From CAZMFZ01 sp964565665 (lineage in GTDB: Bacteria; Bacteroidota; Bacteroidia; Cytophagales; UBA9547), in assembly GCA_964565665.1 (NCBI GenBank), contig CAZMFZ010000034.1:1-29425 (forward strand): a stretch of DNA of 29,425 nt. Direction: 5' to 3'. Both the position numbers and the translations under genes were made by a program. The first letter of the stretch is position 1. Each line of letters begins with the position of its first letter. Positions 23,889 to 29,425 of the stretch are shown piece after piece. The notes under the pieces were generated by a model. The model was not told the origin of the DNA. It did no database searches and saw only the letters and a list, made by a program, of their open reading frames with translations.

Positions 23889-25316
23889 ATGGTTACACTT
23901 GTAAGAGACTGCGTGGCAGTGTGGAGCAACTGTCTGTCTGTAATAAGGCAACATATTACGGAGAAAAACTATGAAACATGGTTTAAGCCAGTTCAGCCAG
24001 TGTCTTTGGACGAAGATATACTCACTATTCAAGTTCCTAGTCAATTTTTTTACGAATGGTTGGAAGAGCATTATGTGCATGTATTGAAAAAGGCAATTTT
24101 ATCAGAACTTGGGCCAAGCGGAAGGCTAGAATACTCTATTATTGTAGATAAGGGCAACGAGAAATCAGGTAGTTTGTCATTTAATATCCCCGCAAAAAAA
24201 ATAGCTAATTTTAAGAATGATTTCTTGAATAAGGCTGAGGTTCAGCACGATGTATTGGTAAATGAAAGCCTACGCTATAAATCAAATCTAAATCCTAACT
24301 ACACATTTGATAATTTTATAGAAGGAGATTGCAATAGATTAGCTCGTTCGGCAGGGTTGGCTGTTGGGAACAAGCCAGGATTGACTTCTTTTAATCCATT
24401 GACTGTATATGGCGGTGTTGGGCTTGGGAAAACGCATTTGGTGCAGGCTATTGGCAATAAAATAGCGGCAGATAGCCCCAATAAAAAGATATTGTATGTA
24501 ACCTCCGAGAAATTTGTAAATCACTTTATGGAATCGGTGCGTACGGGAAGTATACAGGATTTCGGGGCTTATTATCTGAATGTAGATGTGTTGATTATCG
24601 ATGATATTCAATTTTTTTCAGGCAAGGAAAAAACCCAAGAAATTTTCTTCAATATATTTAATACTCTGCACCAATCGCAAAGGCAAATAATAATGACAAG
24701 TGATTGCCCAGTAAAGGAATTGAAAGGGATGGAAGAAAGGCTTCTTTCTCGCTTCAAATGGGGGCTGAATGCAGATATGCAACAGCCTGATTTTGAGACA
24801 AAAATGGCCATTATTCAGCAAAAAATGGACGCAGAAGGCATGGAAATGTCGCCTATTGTGATAGAATATATTGCCCATAGTGTGGATACAAATGTGAGAG
24901 AATTGGAGGGTGTTTTGCTTCGCTTGATTGCTGAATCTTCATTGAATAAAAAAGAGATAGATTTGGATTTGGCAAAGCAGGTAATTCAATCGATAGTTTG
25001 TGATATTACCACAGAAGTTAATATTGATTATATCCAAAAATCTGTTTGTGAGTTTGCTAAGATTACCTTAGAGGAGCTGAAAGGCAAATCGAGAAAGAAA
25101 GAGCTTGTAATTCCAAGACAAATCGGAATTTATCTTGCTAAAAATTATACTAGTTTGTCCTTGAAAACTATCGGTTTGTATTTTGGAGGCAGGGACCATA
25201 GCACAGTAATTCACTCGATAGAAACCTGTGAAGATATGATGGTTACAGATAAGAAATTTAAAGCTCAGATGATAGAGCTACAAAAGCGGATGAAGCTTAA
25301 AAACGCGGTACATTAA
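23889..25316 (+). CDS. dnaA: Chromosomal replication initiator DnaA
   Basis: 475 residues, full length. DnaA-ATP opens oriC and loads the replicative helicase. Domain I is at about 1-85 (CVAVWSNCLSVIRQHITEKN and YETWF). A short linker follows, then the AAA+ domain with Walker A GGVGLGKTHL (175-184), Walker B VLIIDDIQFF with Asp238-Asp239, and the box VII/sensor II region RELEGVLLRL. The C-terminal DnaA-box-binding domain has GLYFGGRDHSTVIHS (433-443). All catalytic and DNA-binding residues are present. The neighbouring genes (carA, an outer-membrane protein) do not include dnaN. Confidence 0.99.
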   Translation: MVTLVRDCVAVWSNCLSVIRQHITEKNYETWFKPVQPVSLDEDILTIQVPSQFFYEWLEEHYVHVLKKAILSELGPSGRLEYSIIVDKGNEKSGSLSFNIPAKKIANFKNDFLNKAEVQHDVLVNESLRYKSNLNPNYTFDNFIEGDCNRLARSAGLAVGNKPGLTSFNPLTVYGGVGLGKTHLVQAIGNKIAADSPNKKILYVTSEKFVNHFMESVRTGSIQDFGAYYLNVDVLIIDDIQFFSGKEKTQEIFFNIFNTLHQSQRQIIMTSDCPVKELKGMEERLLSRFKWGLNADMQQPDFETKMAIIQQKMDAEGMEMSPIVIEYIAHSVDTNVRELEGVLLRLIAESSLNKKEIDLDLAKQVIQSIVCDITTEVNIDYIQKSVCEFAKITLEELKGKSRKKELVIPRQIGIYLAKNYTSLSLKTIGLYFGGRDHSTVIHSIETCEDMMVTDKKFKAQMIELQKRMKLKNAVH

Positions 25317-25325
25317 TTGCTGACT

Positions 25326-25345
25326 AATCCCTTGAAATGGGGATT
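25326..25345 (+). terminator. Weak terminator after dnaA
   Basis: Six-bp stem AATCCC (25326-25331) with GGGATT (25340-25345), followed by TTTTTA. Short, but in the right place, between the dnaA stop and the convergent minus-strand gene. Confidence 0.45.
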
Positions 25346-25383
25346 TTTTATTTGCTGGAAACTATATTGGCGTAAATACTTTC

Positions 25384-26421
25384 TTAGAATCGATATTCGT
25401 AACCAATATTTGTAACCAATAGTCTGGAAAGCCCATCTGGATTACGAGACATTTCGAAATCTTTACTATCGAGAAGTTGAGTAGAAGCTCTATCTACCAA
25501 CCGGTAGCCTATCATCGCTTTGATGGCAGATTTGGTATTGAATCTAAAACTACCACCAACTAGCAATGAAATTGCAAAATTGTTCGTACCGATATCAGAA
25601 CCGAAAACTTCGTTCTTCGTTTTTATATCTCGTTGGATACCTCCCACCAATGGGCCATCTAAAAATCTGTCTTTATTGACCCTATAGATTGTTAATAATC
25701 CTATGTATGTATTCCAATTTGAAAATCTGAAGTTTCGTTCAATTCTCAACATTACATCCGTTCCCCTTTGCAGATTTCGGGATTTAGGATATAAAAGTGC
25801 CTTGGCAGCGTCATCGGTAGCGTTCCATGAAGCCCACAAAAACTGATTGCCATTTTTATTGAGGGGAATCTGTATTCCAGTAGAAAAAAGCCAGTTTTTG
25901 GTCGCCAATGAAATACCTGCAATTACATCGTAAGTGCCTAAAGTGGTTTGGTAATACATTGGTAATGGCCTATTGGCATACACTCCATTTGTATCTGCTT
26001 TATACACCGTCAAGTTTGAATTCCCTGTCGGGATTTTAGTTCCGATGCTTATATTAAGCTGGTAGGCTTCTTTATTAATAATATTTTGAGTTAAGCTTAT
26101 TGAAATATCTCCTAAGCCTTGCGTTTTGGCCAAGACACCAAATACGAATTGGTAGGGCAGTTTTACTTGAGCTGTAAGCCGATTTGTAATCCCTATATTA
26201 ATATCAGCGGTGTAGGAAAGTATTTTCAAGTAAAAGCTAGTGAGGCCATAATATTGGCTGAATTCTACCGAACGTACCCTTAAATTTACTTTTTTCGAAA
26301 AACCTTGGTTTGGCCTCATAGCTCCCATAGTGCAAAACCCTGCATCACTACAGCCTTGTGAAAAAGATTTATGTGTAATAACTATAAAAACTAATGCAAA
26401 GAAAATAGAACAATGCTTCAT
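25384..26421 (-). CDS. Outer-membrane beta-barrel protein of unknown function
   Basis: 345 residues. Signal peptide MKHCSIFFALVFIVITHKSFSQ; the mature protein starts near GCSDAGFC, with a Cys pair (Cys23 and Cys29) in a conserved-looking CSDAGFCTMGAMRP segment. The rest is alternating hydrophobic/polar strands: LTAQVKLPYQFVFGVLAKTQ, LSTQNII-like strands and the closing NIGYEYRF, whose C-terminal aromatic Phe is the usual outer-membrane barrel end. It could be a transporter or channel; no specific family is claimed. Convergent with dnaA across 67 bases. Confidence 0.75.
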   Translation of the reverse strand: MKHCSIFFALVFIVITHKSFSQGCSDAGFCTMGAMRPNQGFSKKVNLRVRSVEFSQYYGLTSFYLKILSYTADINIGITNRLTAQVKLPYQFVFGVLAKTQGLGDISISLTQNIINKEAYQLNISIGTKIPTGNSNLTVYKADTNGVYANRPLPMYYQTTLGTYDVIAGISLATKNWLFSTGIQIPLNKNGNQFLWASWNATDDAAKALLYPKSRNLQRGTDVMLRIERNFRFSNWNTYIGLLTIYRVNKDRFLDGPLVGGIQRDIKTKNEVFGSDIGTNNFAISLLVGGSFRFNTKSAIKAMIGYRLVDRASTQLLDSKDFEMSRNPDGLSRLLVTNIGYEYRF

Positions 26422-26585
26422 AAAAATGGATTTGTTAAAAGAAAATCTAACGACAACTGCTTTATTCTTGCAGACATAATTAGGTAATTATTGTGATTTT
26501 ACAAAAAAACAATGATTATTTGATTTTTAGAATCTAGGCAATTTCTATCCTTATTATTCTATATTAAAATACTTAAAAAAATTTA
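26422..26585. other. AT-rich intergenic region
   Basis: About 165 bases. It presumably holds the promoter of the minus-strand barrel gene and the lost start of the receiver pseudogene. No clear TAnnTTTG element is seen on the minus strand. Confidence 0.45.
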
Positions 26586-26950
26586 AAAACAATACCGATA
26601 ATAGGTGATGAAGAAAAGTGGAGGAATTTGCTTTCAAGAATAATAAAATCGGAAGGTTGAAACTATAGAAGCTCCTGATTGTAAAGCTGGGCTAAAGAAA
26701 CTTGAACAATTTGATATTGATGCAGTGCTTTGCGGATGTAAAATTGCCCGATGGCTGAGGTATTGATTCCACAAAAAATATTAAAATTCAATTCCCTTCT
26801 ATGGAAGTAATTCAATTGACTGCTTATGGCAATGTTCACGATGGTGTTGAGGCCATAAAAAACGAAGCTTTCGATTATGTAGGGGAAGGCGATGACAATG
26901 AGCGAATAATTCCATTTCTACACATGGCATTCTTGCCATACGACATTTGA
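26586..26950 (+). pseudogene. Decayed response-regulator receiver domain
   Basis: Reading three frames in order gives a whole receiver-like sequence. Frame 1 (26586-26657) has PIIGDEEKWRNLLSRIIKSE, then a two-base deletion next to TGA at 26658. Frame 2 (26659-26733) has ETIEAPDCKAGLKKLEQFDI and DAVLC. Then an extra G at 26734 shifts to frame 3 (26735-26950), which has DVKLPDG, a TGA at 26756, then FPSMEVIQLTAYGNVHDG and IKNEAFDYVGEGDDNERIIP. The aspartate in VLCDVKLPDG is the phospho-acceptor and the T of LTAYG is the switch threonine. The K of the usual YVTKG is replaced by GEG. It ends without an output domain, so it probably came from an NtrC-like regulator. Two frameshifts, a stop and the missing C-terminus make it a clear pseudogene. 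Confidence 0.85.
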
Positions 26951-27095
26951 TAATGTATGCCTATTTTAAAATTACAAAGGATAAACTGTCGATTTTAATT
27001 CCTAAGCCCCACAAAATAGGTAGTGAATCTAAGTTTGTAAGGCTTTTTTATCGTAATTTGAAATAGAAAATTCTCAATTTTAAAAATCGTATATA

Positions 27096-28547
27096 ATGAA
27101 ATACATTTCTGTCTACTTTGTTTTGATCCACGTTTTATTGTCATGCAACAGTAAACAAACGGTCGAAAACGTGAAAAGCACAAATTCATCGTTTATTTCC
27201 GTGAGTGAGAATAATCATTACTTGCAAACTGCTGATGGAAAACCGTTTTTTTATTTGGGCGATACAGCTTGGGAGCTATTTCACAGGCTTACCAGAGAAG
27301 AGGCGGAAACGTATCTGGAAGATAGAAAACTAAAAGGATTTAATGTGATACAGGCAGTGGTTTTGCCCGAACGAGGGGCTTTCAACTCGCCCAATATTTA
27401 CAAAGATCAGCCCCTAATTTCAGTCAATGGCAATTATTTACCCAATACAACAGCAGGTGAAAGTTTTGGCGATTCTACAGCTTACGATTATTATGATCAT
27501 GTAGAATATATAATAAATCTTGCTGAGCAAAAAGGACTTTATGTTGGCTTATTGCCTTGCTGGGGCGATTATGTAACGCCACGTTTTCGCAGTTTTATTG
27601 TGTTGGACGACACTGCCAAAGGGTATAATTACGGACAATTTATTGGTAATAGATTCAAGTCGCATAAAAATATAATTTGGATTTTGGGGGGCGATCGATT
27701 GCCCAATGAGAACAATACAGGCATTTCCGTTTGGCGTGCCATGGCTGAAGGCATAGCAGATGCAGCCAATGGCGAAGTAATACCCAATGGCAAGGCCGAT
27801 TATAGCTCCACCTGCATGAGCTATCACTGTTTTTATCCGAGTTCGATATGGTTTGAGAAAGATGCTTGGATAGATTTCCATATTTGGGGCTCGTATCATG
27901 AAAAGCAGGATAATGACAGGGCTTTTGAAATACCTTATTATCAATGGCAATTAGAAAACATGAAACCAACTATTAATGCAGAACCGGCTTATGAAATGAG
28001 TGGTATTAATTATGATGAAAATGGCAAGAATGGTTTTTTTGATGATTTTGATATTCGCCAGCAAGCCTACTGGTCGGTGTTTGCAGGTGCTATGGGGCAT
28101 ACGTATGGTTGTGATTTGATTTGGAAGTTTTACAATATCAAATACAGCAAGCCAAGAAAATCGCTGAAAATTACCACTTGGGTAAATCAGCTTAACTGCA
28201 AAGGAGCCAATCAGATGAAGTATTTGAAGCAACTTATTGAAAGTAAACCATTTTTCGAGCGCATACCTGCGCAAGATATTTTGGCTAGAAATGAGCATGA
28301 TGCAACAGGGCATTTGCAAGCAACCAAAGGGAAAAATTATGCATTTGTGTACATTCCTACAGGAAAAAAAATACAAATTGTGATGGGTAAAATAGAAGGA
28401 GAGAAGGTAAAAGCATCGTGGTTCAACCCAAAAAGTGGGAATAGGACCACCATTGGAACCTATTCTAATAATGGCATTGCTTCATTCGACCCTCCAGGAG
28501 ATATTGAAAGAGGAAATGACTGGGTATTAGTTTTAGAAACAATGTAA
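27096..28547 (+). CDS. DUF4038 (GH140-like) glycosidase lipoprotein
   Basis: 483 residues. Lipoprotein signal peptide with lipobox LLSC and lipidated Cys17 (MKYISVYFVLIHVLLSC), then NSKQ. No clear surface-export signal is seen, so periplasmic or surface location is open. Residues about 40-390 match the DUF4038 apiosidase-like (beta/alpha)8 barrel: KPFFYLGDTAWELFHRLT, GFNVIQAVVLPE, NIIWILGGD and TINAEPAYE. By analogy with GH140, Asp200 (GGD) and Glu296 (NAEP) are the candidate catalytic acids. Residues about 395-483 are the linked collagen-binding-like beta domain. Members cut apiosyl side chains of pectin RG-II or related glycans; the substrate here is unknown. It stands alone, without SusC/SusD neighbours. 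Confidence 0.85.
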   Translation: MKYISVYFVLIHVLLSCNSKQTVENVKSTNSSFISVSENNHYLQTADGKPFFYLGDTAWELFHRLTREEAETYLEDRKLKGFNVIQAVVLPERGAFNSPNIYKDQPLISVNGNYLPNTTAGESFGDSTAYDYYDHVEYIINLAEQKGLYVGLLPCWGDYVTPRFRSFIVLDDTAKGYNYGQFIGNRFKSHKNIIWILGGDRLPNENNTGISVWRAMAEGIADAANGEVIPNGKADYSSTCMSYHCFYPSSIWFEKDAWIDFHIWGSYHEKQDNDRAFEIPYYQWQLENMKPTINAEPAYEMSGINYDENGKNGFFDDFDIRQQAYWSVFAGAMGHTYGCDLIWKFYNIKYSKPRKSLKITTWVNQLNCKGANQMKYLKQLIESKPFFERIPAQDILARNEHDATGHLQATKGKNYAFVYIPTGKKIQIVMGKIEGEKVKASWFNPKSGNRTTIGTYSNNGIASFDPPGDIERGNDWVLVLETM

Positions 28548-28574
28548 ATGTTTTAAAAGGCATCTCATTTGGAT

Positions 28575-28601
28575 AAAAGCCTATCGTTTTGATAGGCTTT
28601 T
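28575..28601 (+). terminator. Terminator after the GH140-like gene
   Basis: 11-bp perfect stem AAAAGCCTATC (28575-28585) with 28591-28601, loop GTTTT, followed by TTT. Good form and position, 27 bases after the stop. Confidence 0.88.
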
Positions 28602-28786
28602 TTTATGCTTGATTTTCTGAATATTTTTTTAAATGTCTGTAAATCAATGATTCTATCGGCACTCAAAGGCTTAGCTTACCGACCGAAAGGAGAAAGAGCG
28701 ATATTGCGAAGAAATTTGTTGATTTATGCTTTGGGTGGTTAGATAGTCCCTTTCAAGGGGATAAGCTGATTGATTTGGTGGTTGGT
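28602..28786. other. Intergenic stretch, nothing recognised
   Basis: About 185 bases between a plus-strand terminator and the end of the minus-strand PIN remnant. The only plus-strand ORF of note is about 30 codons and looks fortuitous. No hairpin of note is visible on the minus strand. Confidence 0.4.
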
Positions 28787-29092
28787 TTATTTGTTTAGAA
28801 AAGGGTTTACGATTTTTAATTTGTTTTCAATGATGGGTCCGTTGTGCATGTCTTCCGAATATAAAATATCGCAATTGTGGTGGAGAGCAGTAGCCGCAAT
28901 TTTGGCATCGAAGGGTTGGAGGGAGTTTGTAGTTAATAAATCTAAAGCCTTCTCAACTAGGGAAAAATCTTCATTCACCACTTCGCAAACTGAAAAAACT
29001 GATTTGAGAACGAGCTTGTATTCTTCCATTGTGTACTTGAGTTTTCTTCGAGTGACATTAAGTGCATCGGGCTCAAAAACTATTTTACGCAT
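28787..29092 (-). pseudogene. VapC-like PIN-domain toxin, N-terminal half lost
   Basis: 101 residues, about 45 short of a typical PIN toxin. The C-terminal half is clear: TRRKLKYTMEEYKLVLKS, then NSLQPFDAKIAATALHHN and CDILYSEDMHNGPIIENKLK. These contain the late acidic residues Asp62, Asp75 and Glu80/Asp81. The N-terminal part, with the DTNVLVYA-type catalytic Asp and a Glu on helix 2, is missing. MRKIVF looks like the normal start, joined straight to EPDALNVTRR, so an in-frame internal deletion is the simplest reading. It lies eight bases downstream of the antitoxin-like gene, as in VapBC operons. A catalytic role is unlikely; partial activity or a dominant-negative role cannot be excluded. 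Confidence 0.65.
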
Positions 29093-29100
29093 TTGACAAA

Positions 29101-29355
29101 TTACATTAAGGTATTAATGTATAGTTCGTTCAATTCTGCTTCTGTGATTTCAACGCCTTTGCCAGCCACAAAATTGGCTTTTGCTTTTAGAATCCGAGCT
29201 ATATATTCTTTTTTAGTCTCTGGTTGGTTCAATCCAAAATATTCTGTAGATGAAGTATCTATTCTAACTTCTATTTCATTTTTGAATGCAGTTTTAACAA
29301 TGGCTAAAAAAATAGCATCTAATTCTGACAATTTTAGAGTGAATGAAGTATTCAT
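29101..29355 (-). CDS. Small antitoxin-like protein of a toxin-antitoxin pair
   Basis: 84 residues. Charged, no membrane segment. N-terminus MNTSFTLKLSELDAIFLAIV; acidic end VEITEAELNELYINTLM. Family not recognised with confidence. It sits eight bases upstream of the PIN-toxin remnant on the same strand and behind a consensus promoter; this order (antitoxin, then PIN toxin) is typical of type II toxin-antitoxin modules. The open frame is intact, so only the toxin is damaged. Confidence 0.6.
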   Translation of the reverse strand: MNTSFTLKLSELDAIFLAIVKTAFKNEIEVRIDTSSTEYFGLNQPETKKEYIARILKAKANFVAGKGVEITEAELNELYINTLM

Positions 29356-29383
29356 ATTCTAGCTTTTTACAATTCCAATTTAA

Positions 29384-29412
29384 CAAATATACAAAAACAG
29401 TGAAAAATTCAA
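29384..29412 (-). promoter_or_regulatory. Bacteroidota-type promoter of the antitoxin-toxin pair
   Basis: On the minus strand: TTG at 29412-29410, an 18-base spacer, then TATATTTG at 29391-29384, a full TAnnTTTG match. Transcription would start near 29377, about 22 bases before the antitoxin ATG. Confidence 0.6.
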
Positions 29413-29425
29413 GAGCTCTTTGCTC

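Noticed and set aside
26722..26737. Loss of the phospho-acceptor Asp in the receiver pseudogene (reads GCK in one frame)
   Set aside because: An extra G at 26734 explains it: the next frame reads DVKLPDG, so the Asp codon is present and only the frame is broken.
27549..28376. Minus-strand ORFs within the GH140-like gene
   Set aside because: The plus-strand frame gives a continuous recognisable enzyme. The opposing frames are fragmentary and rich in unlikely residues.
28647..28742. Possible 31-codon plus-strand ORF after the GH140-like terminator
   Set aside because: No ribosome-binding or family signal, and it lies between a terminator and the tail of an opposite-strand gene.
28770..29096. 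Plus-strand ORF of 108 codons opposite the PIN-toxin remnant
   Set aside because: The minus-strand frame matches PIN-domain motifs, while the plus-strand one has no family resemblance, so it is a shadow frame.
29093..29362. Plus-strand ORF of 89 codons opposite the antitoxin-like gene
   Set aside because: The minus-strand frame has the fitting promoter, spacing and partner; this one is a shadow.
1..29425. CRISPR array, insertion sequence, prophage or integron
   Set aside because: No regularly spaced repeats, transposase, integrase or terminal inverted repeats were found on either strand.

Overview
The window looks like chromosomal DNA of a low-GC member of the Bacteroidota, probably a gliding Cytophagia, Sphingobacteriia or Chitinophagia relative. 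The evidence is: (i) a type B type-IX-secretion C-terminal domain on a large surface protein; (ii) promoters of the form TTG-N17-19-TAnnTTTG and very few Shine-Dalgarno sequences; (iii) Bacteroidota-style ribosomal proteins, such as the zinc-free L36 and an S3 with an Arg/Gly-rich tail; (iv) DUF3078 and GH140-like lipoprotein families. No lineage assignment below phylum is certain.

Layout. 1-2765: tRNA-His(GUG) convergent with a large T9SS cargo protein. 2813-3305: monocistronic rplS with its own promoter and terminator. 3306-3675: a repeat-bearing intergenic stretch. 3676-5839: a membrane-anchored PpiD/SurA-type foldase and a strong terminator. 5899-6416: the wreck of an MBL-fold hydrolase gene. 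6618-7639: a DUF3078 outer-membrane protein and a 23-bp hairpin. 7878-22453: one continuous 29-gene ribosomal-protein/secY/map/infA/rpoA cluster. It is the S10, spc and alpha operons fused in the classical order, but starting at rplC rather than rpsJ. It has a consensus promoter at its head, a second consensus promoter before rpsH, and a terminator after rplQ. 22515-23688: carA. 23615-25345: dnaA, with a perfect DnaA box upstream. 25384-26421: an outer-membrane barrel protein on the minus strand. 26586-26950: a decayed response-regulator receiver gene. 27096-28601: a GH140-like (DUF4038) surface lipoprotein. 28787-29412: a minus-strand toxin-antitoxin-like pair in which the PIN toxin has lost its N-terminal catalytic part.

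How it works together. The core is the translation machinery: 26 ribosomal proteins in the cluster plus L19, IF-1, RNA polymerase alpha, the SecY channel and methionine aminopeptidase. The flanks are cell-envelope genes (T9SS cargo, periplasmic foldase, two outer-membrane barrels, a glycosidase lipoprotein) and degraded genes.

I did not find a convincing undescribed multi-gene system. The most notable signals are three differently decayed genes (two of them with internal deletions), the missing rpsJ at the head of the cluster, the internal consensus promoter before rpsH, unusual tails on S3, S17 and L17, two U-U mismatches in the tRNA-His acceptor stem, and a possible replication-control region before dnaA.
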